Below, in pieces: positions 21,612-28,436 of a stretch of DNA of 38,496 bases. The stretch spans positions 1 through 38,496 of IMG/VR virus record IMGVR_UViG_3300038701_001121; one strand, written 5' to 3'. The number at the start of each line of letters is the position of its first letter. Positions within the stretch are counted from its first letter, which is position 1. The DNA is from a virus. The notes under the pieces are model-generated. The model had not been told where the DNA came from and ran no database searches. It saw only the letters and a list, made by a program, of their open reading frames with translations. A program made the translations under genes and the position numbers.

Positions 21612-22359
21612 GAATCATGGCTTTATCAAGCTTGGCAAGAGTATCCGCGAGTCCCAAATCTGGATGGCTGAGCCGTTCACCAGAGGGCAGGCGTGGGTCG
21701 ATCTTCTCCTGTCAGCAACCTACAAAGATTCGTTTTTTTACGTCCGGGGAAACAAGGTGAACATCACTCGCGGGCAGTGCGGAATGAGCCAATTGACGAT
21801 GGCCGAAAGATGGCGGTGGTCACGAGGAAAGGTAAAAAGATTCCTAAATGACCTCGAAAACGAGCAGATGATAGAGCAGCAGACGGGGAACCTAACAACC
21901 ATCGTAAGTATCTGTAATTACGAGGAATATCAGGGAAAGAAAGCAGCAGACGAACAGCAAACAGTACAACAGGCGGACAACAGACAGAGCAGCAGGCAGG
22001 ACAGCAGGCGGGGCACATTAAAGAATAATAAGAATATTAAGAAAGAAAAGAAGGATATATACACGTCCGAATTCGAGGCGTTCTGGCTGGCCTATCCAGC
22101 CCACCGACGCGGCAGCAAGAAAAACGCTTTCCGCGAATGGGAAAAAATCTCCCCCGACCTGTACAACAAAATCACTGAGTCTGTCAGCCAACGCTCGAAT
22201 AGCGATATCGACTGGCTGAAAGAAAACGGGCAGTACATCCCCCACGCTGAGCGATACCTGAAAAACGAGCGGTGGAACGACGTTTGGCAGGCCCAATCCC
22301 AATTCAGCGAAACAACCCAACGCACGATTCAAAATCTGCAAGGAGTGAACTTCCAATGA
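21610..22359 (+). CDS. Replication initiator, lambda O-like
   Basis: The protein has 249 residues from TTG 21610, chosen because GGGAGGGG lies 7 bp upstream; ATG 21586 sits in the terminator loop without a ribosome site, and the frame is open back to 21415. The N-terminal winged-helix part (NHGFIKLGKSIRESQIW, then FTRGQAWVDLLLSATYKD, TMAERWRWSRGKVKRFLNDLE) is like O and related replication proteins. A Gln/Arg-rich linker follows, and the C-terminal part (FEAFWLAYPAHRRGSKKNAF, then NGQYIPHAERYLKNERWND) is a common phage replication module. It should bind the origin inside its own gene and recruit a helicase loader. Confidence 0.82.
   Translation: MNHGFIKLGKSIRESQIWMAEPFTRGQAWVDLLLSATYKDSFFYVRGNKVNITRGQCGMSQLTMAERWRWSRGKVKRFLNDLENEQMIEQQTGNLTTIVSICNYEEYQGKKAADEQQTVQQADNRQSSRQDSRRGTLKNNKNIKKEKKDIYTSEFEAFWLAYPAHRRGSKKNAFREWEKISPDLYNKITESVSQRSNSDIDWLKENGQYIPHAERYLKNERWNDVWQAQSQFSETTQRTIQNLQGVNFQ
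21871..22065. other. Probable replication origin inside the initiator gene
   Basis: Imperfect repeats built around GCAGGCGGG or GCAGACGGGG occur at about 21875, 21942, 21970, 21990 and 22003. An A+T-rich purine stretch follows at 22014-22064. Repeats beside an A+T-rich unwinding region within an O-type gene is the arrangement of the lambda origin. The repeats encode the low-complexity linker of the protein, so chance similarity cannot be excluded. Confidence 0.6.
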
Positions 22360-22814
22360 AAAACCAAGAAGCGTTCAAGCAGAACCTGGCAGGACTGGCG
22401 GAAGTCTTTGGCCGCGAGATTACCCCATCGCTGGGACAGATTTACTGGACAACCCTCAAGGAATTTTCTGACGAACAGGTATCGAACGCGATTACTCAGG
22501 CCGTGGCGACGTTGAAGTTTTTCCCGAAGCCTGCGGAACTGCGCGAGATCATCACCGGCACGTCTGATGAAGCGGCCCATGAAGCGTGGGGTGAGGCGCT
22601 TCGGTGTTTGGAGCGGGGCAAGGCTCCACCTGAATACCTGCACGAAATAACGAGACAGTTGGGGGGTTGGGGAAACCTCAAGCGCAAGACCTATCGGGAT
22701 TTGGATTTCATCAAGCGTGATTTTATCGAACTGTACGCGACCAAAACCGAGCGCGGCGTGATCGAACACAAGCCCGCGAAGGTGATTGATTTCAACGGGG
22801 GTGACGCAGCATGA
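22356..22814 (+). CDS. Putative helicase loader / replication protein
   Basis: The protein has 152 residues from ATG 22356 (ATGA overlap with the initiator stop). The N-terminal 75 residues (LAGLAEVFGREITPSLGQIYW, then LKEFSDEQVSNAITQAVATLKFFPKPAELREII) resemble phage proteins annotated as loaders or replication accessory factors, with a short helical domain ending in FP(K)xxE(L/I). The following gene order (initiator then loader) matches lambda O and P. No ATPase motif is present, so it would be a P- or G39P-type non-ATPase loader. Confidence 0.65.
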   Translation: MKNQEAFKQNLAGLAEVFGREITPSLGQIYWTTLKEFSDEQVSNAITQAVATLKFFPKPAELREIITGTSDEAAHEAWGEALRCLERGKAPPEYLHEITRQLGGWGNLKRKTYRDLDFIKRDFIELYATKTERGVIEHKPAKVIDFNGGDAA

Positions 22815-22996
22815 ACCGGACAGGCAACCGAAGAATCTACCCATGGCCGACAGACCTGAACGCGCCTGTTGCGTTTCTGACCGACAAGACCGGTGAGCAT
22901 ATCTCCAAGATTGCTTACGACTTCGGGCAGTACCACGGCTACAGGTACAGGACAACGGGAACGACGAGGGGCGTGATTGTGGAGCGCGTGGCATGA
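22811..22996 (+). CDS. Small hypothetical phage protein
   Basis: The protein has 61 residues and is basic (MNRTGNRRIYPWPTDLNAPV at the start). It shares ATGA with both neighbours. The middle (ISKIAYDFGQYHGYRYRTTG) has several aromatic residues. I do not recognise the family. Confidence 0.6.
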   Translation: MNRTGNRRIYPWPTDLNAPVAFLTDKTGEHISKIAYDFGQYHGYRYRTTGTTRGVIVERVA

Positions 22997-23322
22997 GCAA
23001 ACGAACCACAGCGGAAGAGCGGGCAAACATCCTGGAATTGCTCGACCAGAATTTTAAACCGGGCACGGTCGCGAAGATGCTGGACGTATCGAAAACCACG
23101 GTACTGCGTCTTGATCGGGCAAGAAAGATCGGATTCAGATGCGAGTGCGGCGAGACAGAACCGGCCAAGTTTGGTATCGGCTCGCCAAGTCGCTGCCTCG
23201 CCTGTCGCGCCGCCTCGCTCAGAAAAAATGAATACCCTGACGGATACGATGAGGTGATTCGTAATCAGGAATTGATGGCGAGACATTGGAGGCCGAGTGA
23301 ATGTCAAGCAATGCAAGGTTGA
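22993..23322 (+). CDS. Helix-turn-helix and zinc-finger protein
   Basis: The protein has 109 residues. An N-terminal Resolvase/Homeodomain-like HTH (ERANILELLDQNFKPGTVAKM, then LDVSKTTVLRL) is followed by a probable zinc ribbon: CECG, then CLAC about 20 residues later. The layout suggests a DNA-binding regulator or a replication accessory protein. Its target is unknown. Confidence 0.62.
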   Translation: MSKRTTAEERANILELLDQNFKPGTVAKMLDVSKTTVLRLDRARKIGFRCECGETEPAKFGIGSPSRCLACRAASLRKNEYPDGYDEVIRNQELMARHWRPSECQAMQG

Positions 23323-23392
23323 TGCAGACAGCCGGGCAGGGTTGCAGTTCCTTGAGGCTGAACTTGTCCGGGTGGGATTTGGAGGTGAGGCG

Positions 23393-23776
23393 ATGAGCAG
23401 AAGTCTCGAACAAAACGACCTGTTCCACGTGAGAAACAGGGCTTGCAAGAACCGATGGAATGAACTTGTAAAGCAGGGCCGCGAAGGATTTGAAGTGCTG
23501 CTGACCGAGGAAACCATGAAGGAATTGCTGCTGCTTGGATTCGGCAACAAGCGCCTGATAAATCTCCCCGGCGGCGAAGATCACGCGGTAGCCATGCGCA
23601 CCAGCAAGTACAAAGCCACCCCCGCCGACCTAACGGAACGGGAAAGGCGTCAAGGGTTTATATCCATGCAAGACCTGATAACAAAAATCGAGGTCTGGGC
23701 CGCTACTGAATTGTTCCTCGATCTGGAAACCGGCGAAACGATGGACGCGGAATGGTGGGAGGGCCGGGCGGCATGA
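23393..23776 (+). CDS. NinB-like recombination protein
   Basis: The protein has 127 residues from ATG 23393, which has the best ribosome site of the region (GGAGGTGAGGCG). An upstream GTG at 23297 in the same frame lacks one and would overlap the previous gene. RSLEQNDLFHVRNRACKNRW resembles the SLDQN start of NinB domains, and the later YKATPADLTERERRQGFISMQ also occurs in such proteins. NinB of lambda helps recombination and binds single-stranded DNA. Similarity covers part of the domain only. Confidence 0.55.
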   Translation: MSRSLEQNDLFHVRNRACKNRWNELVKQGREGFEVLLTEETMKELLLLGFGNKRLINLPGGEDHAVAMRTSKYKATPADLTERERRQGFISMQDLITKIEVWAATELFLDLETGETMDAEWWEGRAA

Positions 23777-24939
23777 TTGACGAAAACCTACGCCCGTATG
23801 CTGATGAACGGCAGTGGGAGATATACACGGTCTACTGCGAGACAGGCAGTTCGATCAAGACGGCAAAGCGGCTGGGAATCAACAACGCGTCATCTGTTCG
23901 CAAGACGGTGAGGCGGTTGAAGAAACGGGCGGCCATTGCAGGTTACGCGCCGGATGCGGACATGACCCGCCCTGTACCTGATCCACGTTACGCCAAGCGC
24001 GTGTCCACGAATTATGACCAAGACGGCAACGTCCGGCAGCAGTGGGTTATCTCGGAAATCAACAAGGACGCCCAAGCTGAGGAAGTCATCAACCGCATTG
24101 CCGAGGTGTGCGACAGCATCAAGCCGTTGAAGCCGGTCAAAGCGCCGAAAGATACCGACGATGATCTACTGACGATTTACCCATTGGGCGACCCTCACAT
24201 CGGGATGTATGCATGGGCAGCGGAGGCCGGAGAAGATTTTGATTGTGACATTGCGCGGCAGGATCTGGTAAACGCTTGCGCTTACCTGGTGAGCGCGACC
24301 CCGAAGTCGCGAGAGTGCATCATTCTGAACGTTGGCGATTTCTTCCACGCTGACGACCCGACTAACCGGACGCCACAGAGCGGCAATCAAGTGGATGTCG
24401 ATGGGCGTTGGCCGAGGGTGTTGGAGATTGGCTTTTTCCTATTGGTTGATTTGGTATCTCTCGCGCTGAAAAAGCATGAAGTCGTCAGGGTTCGCAGTAC
24501 GCCGGGCAACCATGACCCTAAGTCCACCATCCCGCTTACCCTGTTTCTCAGGGCGTGGTTTCGTGAAGATCCCCGCGTGATTATCGAGGACTCGACCCCG
24601 ACCTATCAGTATTACTCCTTCGGCAAGTGCCTGTTCGGATTCACTCACGGGCACACGATTAAGAAACCGACAGAGTTGGGCGCGCTGATGGCGGTTGACT
24701 GTCGTGAGTTGTGGAGCGCGTCGGAGTTCCGGTACTGGTTGCATGGCCACTATCACATTAAGCGGCTGATTGAGGCGCTTGGCTGTCTGGTCGAGGGTTT
24801 CCGCAACCTGCCGCCGAATGACGCGTGGCATCAGAGCCAAGGCTACAGGTCAGGGCGTGACATGTGCGCCATCACCTACCACAAGGAATACGGGGAAGTG
24901 ACCCGTAACACATGTGACATAACGAGGGCTAGAGCATGA
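23773..24939 (+). CDS. Calcineurin-like metallophosphoesterase with N-terminal HTH
   Basis: The protein has 388 residues from ATG 23773 (ATGA overlap). Residues 10-55 look like a helix-turn-helix (TGSSIKTAKRLGINNASSVRK). The catalytic domain has all five blocks: D140-x-H142 (GDPHIG), D189 (NVGDFFHADD), N246-H247 (PGNHD), H292 (FTHGHT) and GHxH at 325-328 (LHGHYH). Such phage enzymes are related to Mre11/SbcD-type nucleases and other phosphoesterases and often sit in replication clusters. Substrate unknown; a nuclease role with the NinB-like and resolvase genes is plausible. Confidence 0.88.
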   Translation: MIDENLRPYADERQWEIYTVYCETGSSIKTAKRLGINNASSVRKTVRRLKKRAAIAGYAPDADMTRPVPDPRYAKRVSTNYDQDGNVRQQWVISEINKDAQAEEVINRIAEVCDSIKPLKPVKAPKDTDDDLLTIYPLGDPHIGMYAWAAEAGEDFDCDIARQDLVNACAYLVSATPKSRECIILNVGDFFHADDPTNRTPQSGNQVDVDGRWPRVLEIGFFLLVDLVSLALKKHEVVRVRSTPGNHDPKSTIPLTLFLRAWFREDPRVIIEDSTPTYQYYSFGKCLFGFTHGHTIKKPTELGALMAVDCRELWSASEFRYWLHGHYHIKRLIEALGCLVEGFRNLPPNDAWHQSQGYRSGRDMCAITYHKEYGEVTRNTCDITRARA

Positions 24940-25286
24940 CGGTAATGGTTTGTCCGGTTAGTGACGCTAAGTGCCCGCGCCAAGATTGTCGTCAGCATGA
25001 ATCATGCTTGCGAGTATTGGAGGGGCTGATCAACGGCGAGGATCTTCCACCATCGCCGCTAGATTCTCAGGTTGGCGGCAGCCACTACAAAGACATGGCT
25101 ATCCAGCCTGTCGAGTACATCCACGTAAACAACCTGCCGTATATCGAGGGCTGCGTCATCAAGTACGTGAGCCGGTGGAGAAGCAAGAACGGTATCGAGG
25201 ATTTGAGGAAAGCAGTCCATTTCCTGCAAATGCTGATTGAAATGGAGAGTGAAGATGGACGCGGATCTGATACTGAAACGGATTGA
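24936..25286 (+). CDS. DUF3310 protein (SaV-like)
   Basis: The protein has 116 residues. Residues 45-100 (GGSHYKDMAIQPVEYIHVNN, then IEGCVIKYVSRWRSKNGIEDLRKAVHFL) are a clear DUF3310 domain, common in phages and sometimes called nucleotide kinase without proof. The N-terminal 30 residues contain four cysteines (CPVSDAKCPRQDCRQHESC), a possible metal site not normally part of the domain. The next gene starts inside its 3' end. Confidence 0.85.
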   Translation: MTVMVCPVSDAKCPRQDCRQHESCLRVLEGLINGEDLPPSPLDSQVGGSHYKDMAIQPVEYIHVNNLPYIEGCVIKYVSRWRSKNGIEDLRKAVHFLQMLIEMESEDGRGSDTETD

Positions 25287-25464
25287 GATACGCCGGGAGC
25301 ATCACAACCGAGAGCGTATGCCTGATTTGGAGCGAAGGGCGAGGTGTGAGGAATTGGAGTGGATGCAGAACGTTTTGATTGCGCTGATGGTGGCCGAGGA
25401 CGACCACGAATTGCCGCCGCATGTATTGGCGCAGATGAGCATGTGTGAGGGGTGTGGGGAATGA
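25255..25464 (+). CDS. Small hypothetical phage protein
   Basis: The protein has 69 residues from ATG 25255, overlapping the DUF3310 gene by 32 bp with GAGAG upstream. It is helical and charged (LILKRIEIRREHHNRERMPD), ending in a short CEGCGE motif. No family recognised. Confidence 0.5.
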   Translation: MDADLILKRIEIRREHHNRERMPDLERRARCEELEWMQNVLIALMVAEDDHELPPHVLAQMSMCEGCGE

Positions 25465-25649
25465 TTTGGTTTCAGTTATTTCTTGATGTGATTTTTTGCT
25501 TGACCTCATTCGGCCTCATGCTTGACGCGCTTTTCCGTGATGAGCATTTTTTTCTGTATGCGTCTGTCTTTCTCTTTTGGGGGCGCGAACTTGGGCGGAC
25601 CCTTTTGGAGGCAAAGGCCGCGATAGAGGATAAAGATGGGCGGAATTAA
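25461..25649 (+). CDS. Small membrane protein
   Basis: The protein has 62 residues from ATG 25461 (ATGA overlap). The N-terminal segment WFQLFLDVIFCLTSFGLML and a second segment FFLYASVFLFWGRELG give a probable two-helix membrane hairpin, with a charged C-terminus. Its place well before the probable lysis genes makes a holin role uncertain. Confidence 0.5.
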   Translation: MIWFQLFLDVIFCLTSFGLMLDALFRDEHFFLYASVFLFWGRELGRTLLEAKAAIEDKDGRN

Positions 25650-25992
25650 GCGAACCCCCAATGCCGCACAAACTCGATGGCGCGAGGCAGTGCGTTCATT
25701 GGGGTCTGTGATATCCGGTGGCCCGGCAGTTATCCACCACCCGGTCGGCCGGACAGGTATGCACAACAAGACACACATCGGCCATTGGTGGGTAATCCCG
25801 CTGACGGATGATGAGCATAAGGCTCTGCATAACGGTCAGCTTGATTTTTATCTTTGCGAAACCAAGTGGGAAGGAATGTGCAGAAAAGAGTTTGAAAAGT
25901 CGTCATTTGAAATGGTGTTGAATGACCCGCGCATCATTGATGAGCCAATCTCGCCAGCGGTTTATCACGCCATCATGGACTACCACCGATGA
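25636..25992 (+). CDS. HNH-type nuclease-like protein
   Basis: The protein has 118 residues. The core AVIHHPVGRTGMHNKTHIGH, then WWVIPLTDDEHKALHNG, has the His-His start and (H/N)-x-x-H spacing of HNH/betabetaalpha nucleases related to the Ref family (recombination enhancement). The classical zinc cysteines of Ref are not visible in the N-terminus. It precedes a PD-(D/E)XK-type gene by a 4-bp overlap, giving a nuclease pair in the rightward operon. Confidence 0.65.
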   Translation: MGGIKRTPNAAQTRWREAVRSLGSVISGGPAVIHHPVGRTGMHNKTHIGHWWVIPLTDDEHKALHNGQLDFYLCETKWEGMCRKEFEKSSFEMVLNDPRIIDEPISPAVYHAIMDYHR

Positions 25993-26309
25993 GGGGCAAG
26001 AAAACAGACGCCAATCATGCAGAGATTCGGGCGAGTTTCCGAAACTTGGGGGTGTACTGGAAAGACGTTTTCCAGCTACCCGCGTTTTGTGATGGCTTGG
26101 TGATTGTCAACGGCGTGACTGTGGCGGTCGAGGTTAAGGACGGAGAGAAGCCGCCGAGCGAGCGAAGGCTGACCAAGGCGGAAGATGAGTTTATGCAGGA
26201 GTGGACTTCTGCGGGCGGTCATTACCGCATTGTTGAGTCGTCAGATGATGTTGTGCGGCTCGTTTCTGAGTTTAACAGGCGTCCACTAACCGGGCGCGAA
26301 CATTATTAA
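25989..26309 (+). CDS. PD-(D/E)XK nuclease-like protein (resolvase/VRR-NUC type)
   Basis: The protein has 106 residues. The order AEIRASFRNLGVYW, FCDGLVIVNG, VTVAVEVKDG and GGHYRIVESSDDV matches small PD-(D/E)XK enzymes: the Asp of CDGL, then the E-x-K pair in VEVK. Such proteins in phages are annotated as Holliday-junction resolvase or VRR-NUC. It probably cuts branched DNA made during replication or annealing. Confidence 0.7.
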   Translation: MRGKKTDANHAEIRASFRNLGVYWKDVFQLPAFCDGLVIVNGVTVAVEVKDGEKPPSERRLTKAEDEFMQEWTSAGGHYRIVESSDDVVRLVSEFNRRPLTGREHY

Positions 26310-26342
26310 TAAACACACGCAATGCGTGTACAGGAGATAAGC

Positions 26343-26645
26343 ATGAGTGAAACAGAGCTGATATTGCAGATGCTTGAAATGGTCAAGGCGGCGGGCGAAG
26401 GCGGCGCAACGTTGTTCATTGTGTGGATGGTGTTGGACAAGGTTTTTCTTCCATTGTTGGTGTCGGGCGTCGTCCTTGGTCTCGGACGGCTTGTGTACAA
26501 ATTGATTGTTGGGAACGCGGATGAGGAATTGTTGAAGCGCCTGCGTTTTCGTTTGGAGATCCCCGGCTCCGGCCCACTTGCGGATCATGAGCGGATAGAG
26601 ATAGAGCGACGAGTCATGCGATTGATAAAGGATGCTGAGAAATGA
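26343..26645 (+). CDS. Membrane protein, candidate holin
   Basis: The protein has 100 residues from ATG 26343, which has AGGAG seven bases upstream (an in-frame ATG at 26322 lacks one). One long or two short membrane segments (FIVWMVLDKVFLPLLVSGVVL) are followed by a charged tail (ERIEIERRVMRLIKDAEK). Position directly before a lipoprotein gene suits a lysis cassette, so a holin is possible; a spanin-like or other membrane role cannot be excluded. A perfect hairpin (ACACGC-AAT-GCGTGT, 26315-26329) lies just upstream. Confidence 0.5.
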   Translation: MSETELILQMLEMVKAAGEGGATLFIVWMVLDKVFLPLLVSGVVLGLGRLVYKLIVGNADEELLKRLRFRLEIPGSGPLADHERIEIERRVMRLIKDAEK

Positions 26646-26863
26646 AAACCTCAATAGCTAAACACCCGCTGCTGATAGCTGCGGGCATCATCATGCTGTT
26701 TGTGCTGGCGGGTTGTATGTCGATGACGCCTGCCGAGCGGGCAGAGGTGCGCAAAGAGGTGGTCAAGGCGGCAGTGCAACCTGGGACAGATAAGCGATGC
26801 GTCGGCGCGGAAGGGCTGTTTCAGTTCTGCTACACGCGGGAGCGGGCCGTAGATGTGGATTAG
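26642..26863 (+). CDS. Small lipoprotein (possible outer-membrane spanin)
   Basis: The protein has 73 residues. The signal sequence (KHPLLIAAGIIMLFVLAGC) ends with a clear lipobox (LAGC), so the mature protein begins with a lipidated Cys25 and then MSMTPAERAEVRKEVVKAAV. The two cysteines near the C-terminus (CVGAEGLFQFC) may form a disulphide in the periplasm. Rz1-type spanins are short lipoproteins near the holin, but they are usually Pro-rich, which this one is not. Confidence 0.6.
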   Translation: MKTSIAKHPLLIAAGIIMLFVLAGCMSMTPAERAEVRKEVVKAAVQPGTDKRCVGAEGLFQFCYTRERAVDVD

Positions 26864-27323
26864 ACCCGGCTACAAGTACCAGCACGACGACAACATGAAC
26901 CACACTGATTACTTTGGCCGCTACTTCCAACTGCCGGAGTGGTGGCCTGCGTCCTACATGTTCGAGGTGGACCTGGATTACGTGCATTGGTCGCGTGACG
27001 ATTTGCTGCTTCGTAAAGCGTTTTGCTGGAACGGCGCGAACGCTTACCCGGATTACGAGTGGATAATCATCCCGTCCGCGATTCACGACGGAATGCTGCA
27101 ATGCCTTGAGTACCTACGGCGGCAGGGCGTGCTGAGTTCTCGCAAGCTGGAGCAGTTGAAGGAATACATCGACCGTTGGTTCGCCGAGGAAGCCAAGCGG
27201 AGAATGCCGTGGTACAGGAAGTCCTGGAACGCAACGCTGCTGTTCTTCGGCGTCAATGAATTGTCAAAAATCGCGCCGGGGCCGAATCAGGCCGAAGCGC
27301 ATAGGGCGGAATGGTATGACTGA
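26853..27323 (+). CDS. DUF1353-like phage protein
   Basis: The protein has 156 residues. WWPASYMFEVDLDYVHWSRDD and the later YPDYEWIIIPSAIHDGMLQCL resemble the DUF1353 family (a beta-rich start and an AAIIHDxLY-like motif), common near lysis or tail genes of phages. The segment after 95 is helical (LEQLKEYIDRWFAEEAKRR) and ends with a hydrophobic stretch (LLFFGV). Function unknown; it overlaps both neighbours. Confidence 0.55.
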   Translation: MWIRPGYKYQHDDNMNHTDYFGRYFQLPEWWPASYMFEVDLDYVHWSRDDLLLRKAFCWNGANAYPDYEWIIIPSAIHDGMLQCLEYLRRQGVLSSRKLEQLKEYIDRWFAEEAKRRMPWYRKSWNATLLFFGVNELSKIAPGPNQAEAHRAEWYD

Positions 27324-27663
27324 GCAGGAGAGCGCGGGAAAGTGCGGGTGCGGTAAGCCGGTTAGGTACATCAATCTTGGGACGGGCGAGATGTCCTGCA
27401 ACAAGTACGCTCGCTGCAAGACTGAAAAAATAGAAACGAGAGAGGAGAAGGGAATGAGAAAACCATTTTGGGTAGTTTGGGAGCCGACCAGCGGTTACAC
27501 GCGAGTACAGCACGACTCTCCGAGCAAGGCGAACTGCGAGGCGGAAAGATTAGCGAGGGAAAATCCAGGCAAGGAGTTTATTGTCCTGATGTCTTATAGC
27601 GGGGCAGTCCGCAAGTCAGTTGACCGGATTGATTTTGACTTGTCGGGGGCAGTTCATGACTAA
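27316..27663 (+). CDS. Zinc-ribbon and FVVW-domain fusion, paralogue of 15928-16146
   Basis: The protein has 115 residues from ATG 27316. Residues 1-35 (CGCGKPVRYINLGTGEMSCNK, then YARC) resemble a small phage zinc ribbon. Residues 47-115 (MRKPFWVVWEPTSGYTRVQH) are homologous to the 72-residue protein at 15928-16146. The inner ATG 27454 has its own strong ribosome site (GAGGAG), so both the fusion and the short form could be made. No stop separates the two parts. Function of either part is unknown. Confidence 0.68.
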   Translation: MTEQESAGKCGCGKPVRYINLGTGEMSCNKYARCKTEKIETREEKGMRKPFWVVWEPTSGYTRVQHDSPSKANCEAERLARENPGKEFIVLMSYSGAVRKSVDRIDFDLSGAVHD

Positions 27664-27727
27664 ACGCACAATCTGCGGCGAATGCTGGCTGCTGTACGGA
27701 TCCCCGAGGTGTAAATGCTCACGCTAA
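27656..27727 (+). CDS. Tiny zinc-ribbon-like peptide
   Basis: The peptide has 23 residues and four cysteines: CGEC near the start and CKC near the end, separated by WLLYGSPR. It starts inside the upstream stop region (overlap 8 bp) and overlaps the next gene by 13 bp. The size is marginal, but the spacing of cysteines and the tight fit make it a reasonable small gene. Confidence 0.4.
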   Translation: MTKRTICGECWLLYGSPRCKCSR

Positions 27728-28113
27728 CAAGATTCCTATACGGAGAGGACAGGACAATTGGACGAATCACGTACAAAGATTTCGAGGCATGGACTCTTGA
27801 ACTACCTCACCTCGCAAATAAGCCGAATGAAAGCTGCATCCCTGAAGGGGAATACCGGCTTGAGTTTAACGACTCTCCTAAATTTGGCCGCAAAATGTGG
27901 CTGGTGGCGGGCGTACCTGGGCGCAGTGGCATTCGGGTTCACGTTGCTACTCGCCCACGCCATCTGCAAGGCTGCATTGCGCTGGGCTACGGACTCACCG
28001 CAGATTGCCGTTGGCTTGAAAGAAGCGACGAGGCAATTGCAGATTTCGAGTCAGCGACAGAAGGAAAGGATCAGTTGCTTATCAGAATAGGGCGCGGTGA
28101 GGTTTGGGTGTGA
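27715..28113 (+). CDS. DUF5675-like protein
   Basis: The protein has 132 residues. CIPEGEYRLEFNDSPKFGRK, then VPGRSGIRVHVATRPRHLQGC, fits the DUF5675 family, which is common at the end of phage lysis or tail blocks. The H-x(9)-GC arrangement (VHVATRPRHLQGCI) recalls the His/Cys pair of L,D-transpeptidase-like enzymes, so a cell-wall role is conceivable but not shown. It is the last gene of the rightward operon and is followed by a terminator-like hairpin. Confidence 0.7.
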   Translation: MLTLTRFLYGEDRTIGRITYKDFEAWTLELPHLANKPNESCIPEGEYRLEFNDSPKFGRKMWLVAGVPGRSGIRVHVATRPRHLQGCIALGYGLTADCRWLERSDEAIADFESATEGKDQLLIRIGRGEVWV

Positions 28114-28117
28114 ACAC

Positions 28118-28152
28118 AACCGGCTGGATATGCATACAAAAGCGGGTTTTTT
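28118..28152 (+). terminator. Possible terminator at the end of the rightward operon
   Basis: AACCGGC (28118-28124) can pair with GCGGGTT (28142-28148) with one mismatch, followed by T at 28147-28152 (six in total). The loop contains the palindrome TATGCATA. The stem is short, so strength is uncertain. It lies 5 bp after the DUF5675 stop, before a convergent operon. Confidence 0.5.
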
Positions 28153-28175
28153 GGACATGTCAGGAGTGAACGTGA

Positions 28176-28436
28176 CTACCGCGCATCCTCGGCCATTTTC
28201 TCCACCTTGTCTGCTAGACGATTTGGCAGCAATGCTGTCACCCATCGCCAGCCGGGCGGACAGGCTGCTGCTTTCACCCGCTCGGCTGCTTGAGCGGCTG
28301 CTTGGGCAGATGCGCCGTGCATTCTCCCTGCCTCGCTTGGCCCTACAGCGTCAACAAGTATTGACCGGGCCATGTCGCGAGAGCGTTGCTTCATCCGCGT
28401 GCGGGATACAGCGTCGTCGAACTGCTCCGGGGTCAT
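28176..28436 (-). CDS. KorA/TrfB-like transcriptional repressor
   Basis: The protein has 86 residues. MTPEQFDDAVSRTRMKQRSR, then ARSILVDAVGPSEAG, AAAQAAERVKAA, and CPPGWRWVTALLPNRLADKV follow plasmid RK2 KorA/TrfB in order: ESQFQEA, ARGVLVDG, AVSQAVHRVWAA, LPEGYARVTAVLPEHQA. This is the TrfB_DNA-bd family, a helix-turn-helix dimer that represses plasmid maintenance operons. Here it is the second gene of a two-gene minus-strand operon (ATGA overlap with the upstream gene). Autorepression of the promoter at 28935-28962 is a natural guess. Confidence 0.78.
   Translation of the reverse strand: MTPEQFDDAVSRTRMKQRSRDMARSILVDAVGPSEAGRMHGASAQAAAQAAERVKAAACPPGWRWVTALLPNRLADKVEKMAEDAR

Noticed and set aside
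22329-23168. Minus-strand frame of 279 codons
   Set aside because: Antisense to the loader-like and following genes, Arg/Ser-rich, and without any recognisable feature.
26315-26329. Perfect hairpin before the candidate holin
   Set aside because: No T-tract follows, so it is not a terminator; it could affect translation, but the evidence is too thin for a separate claim.
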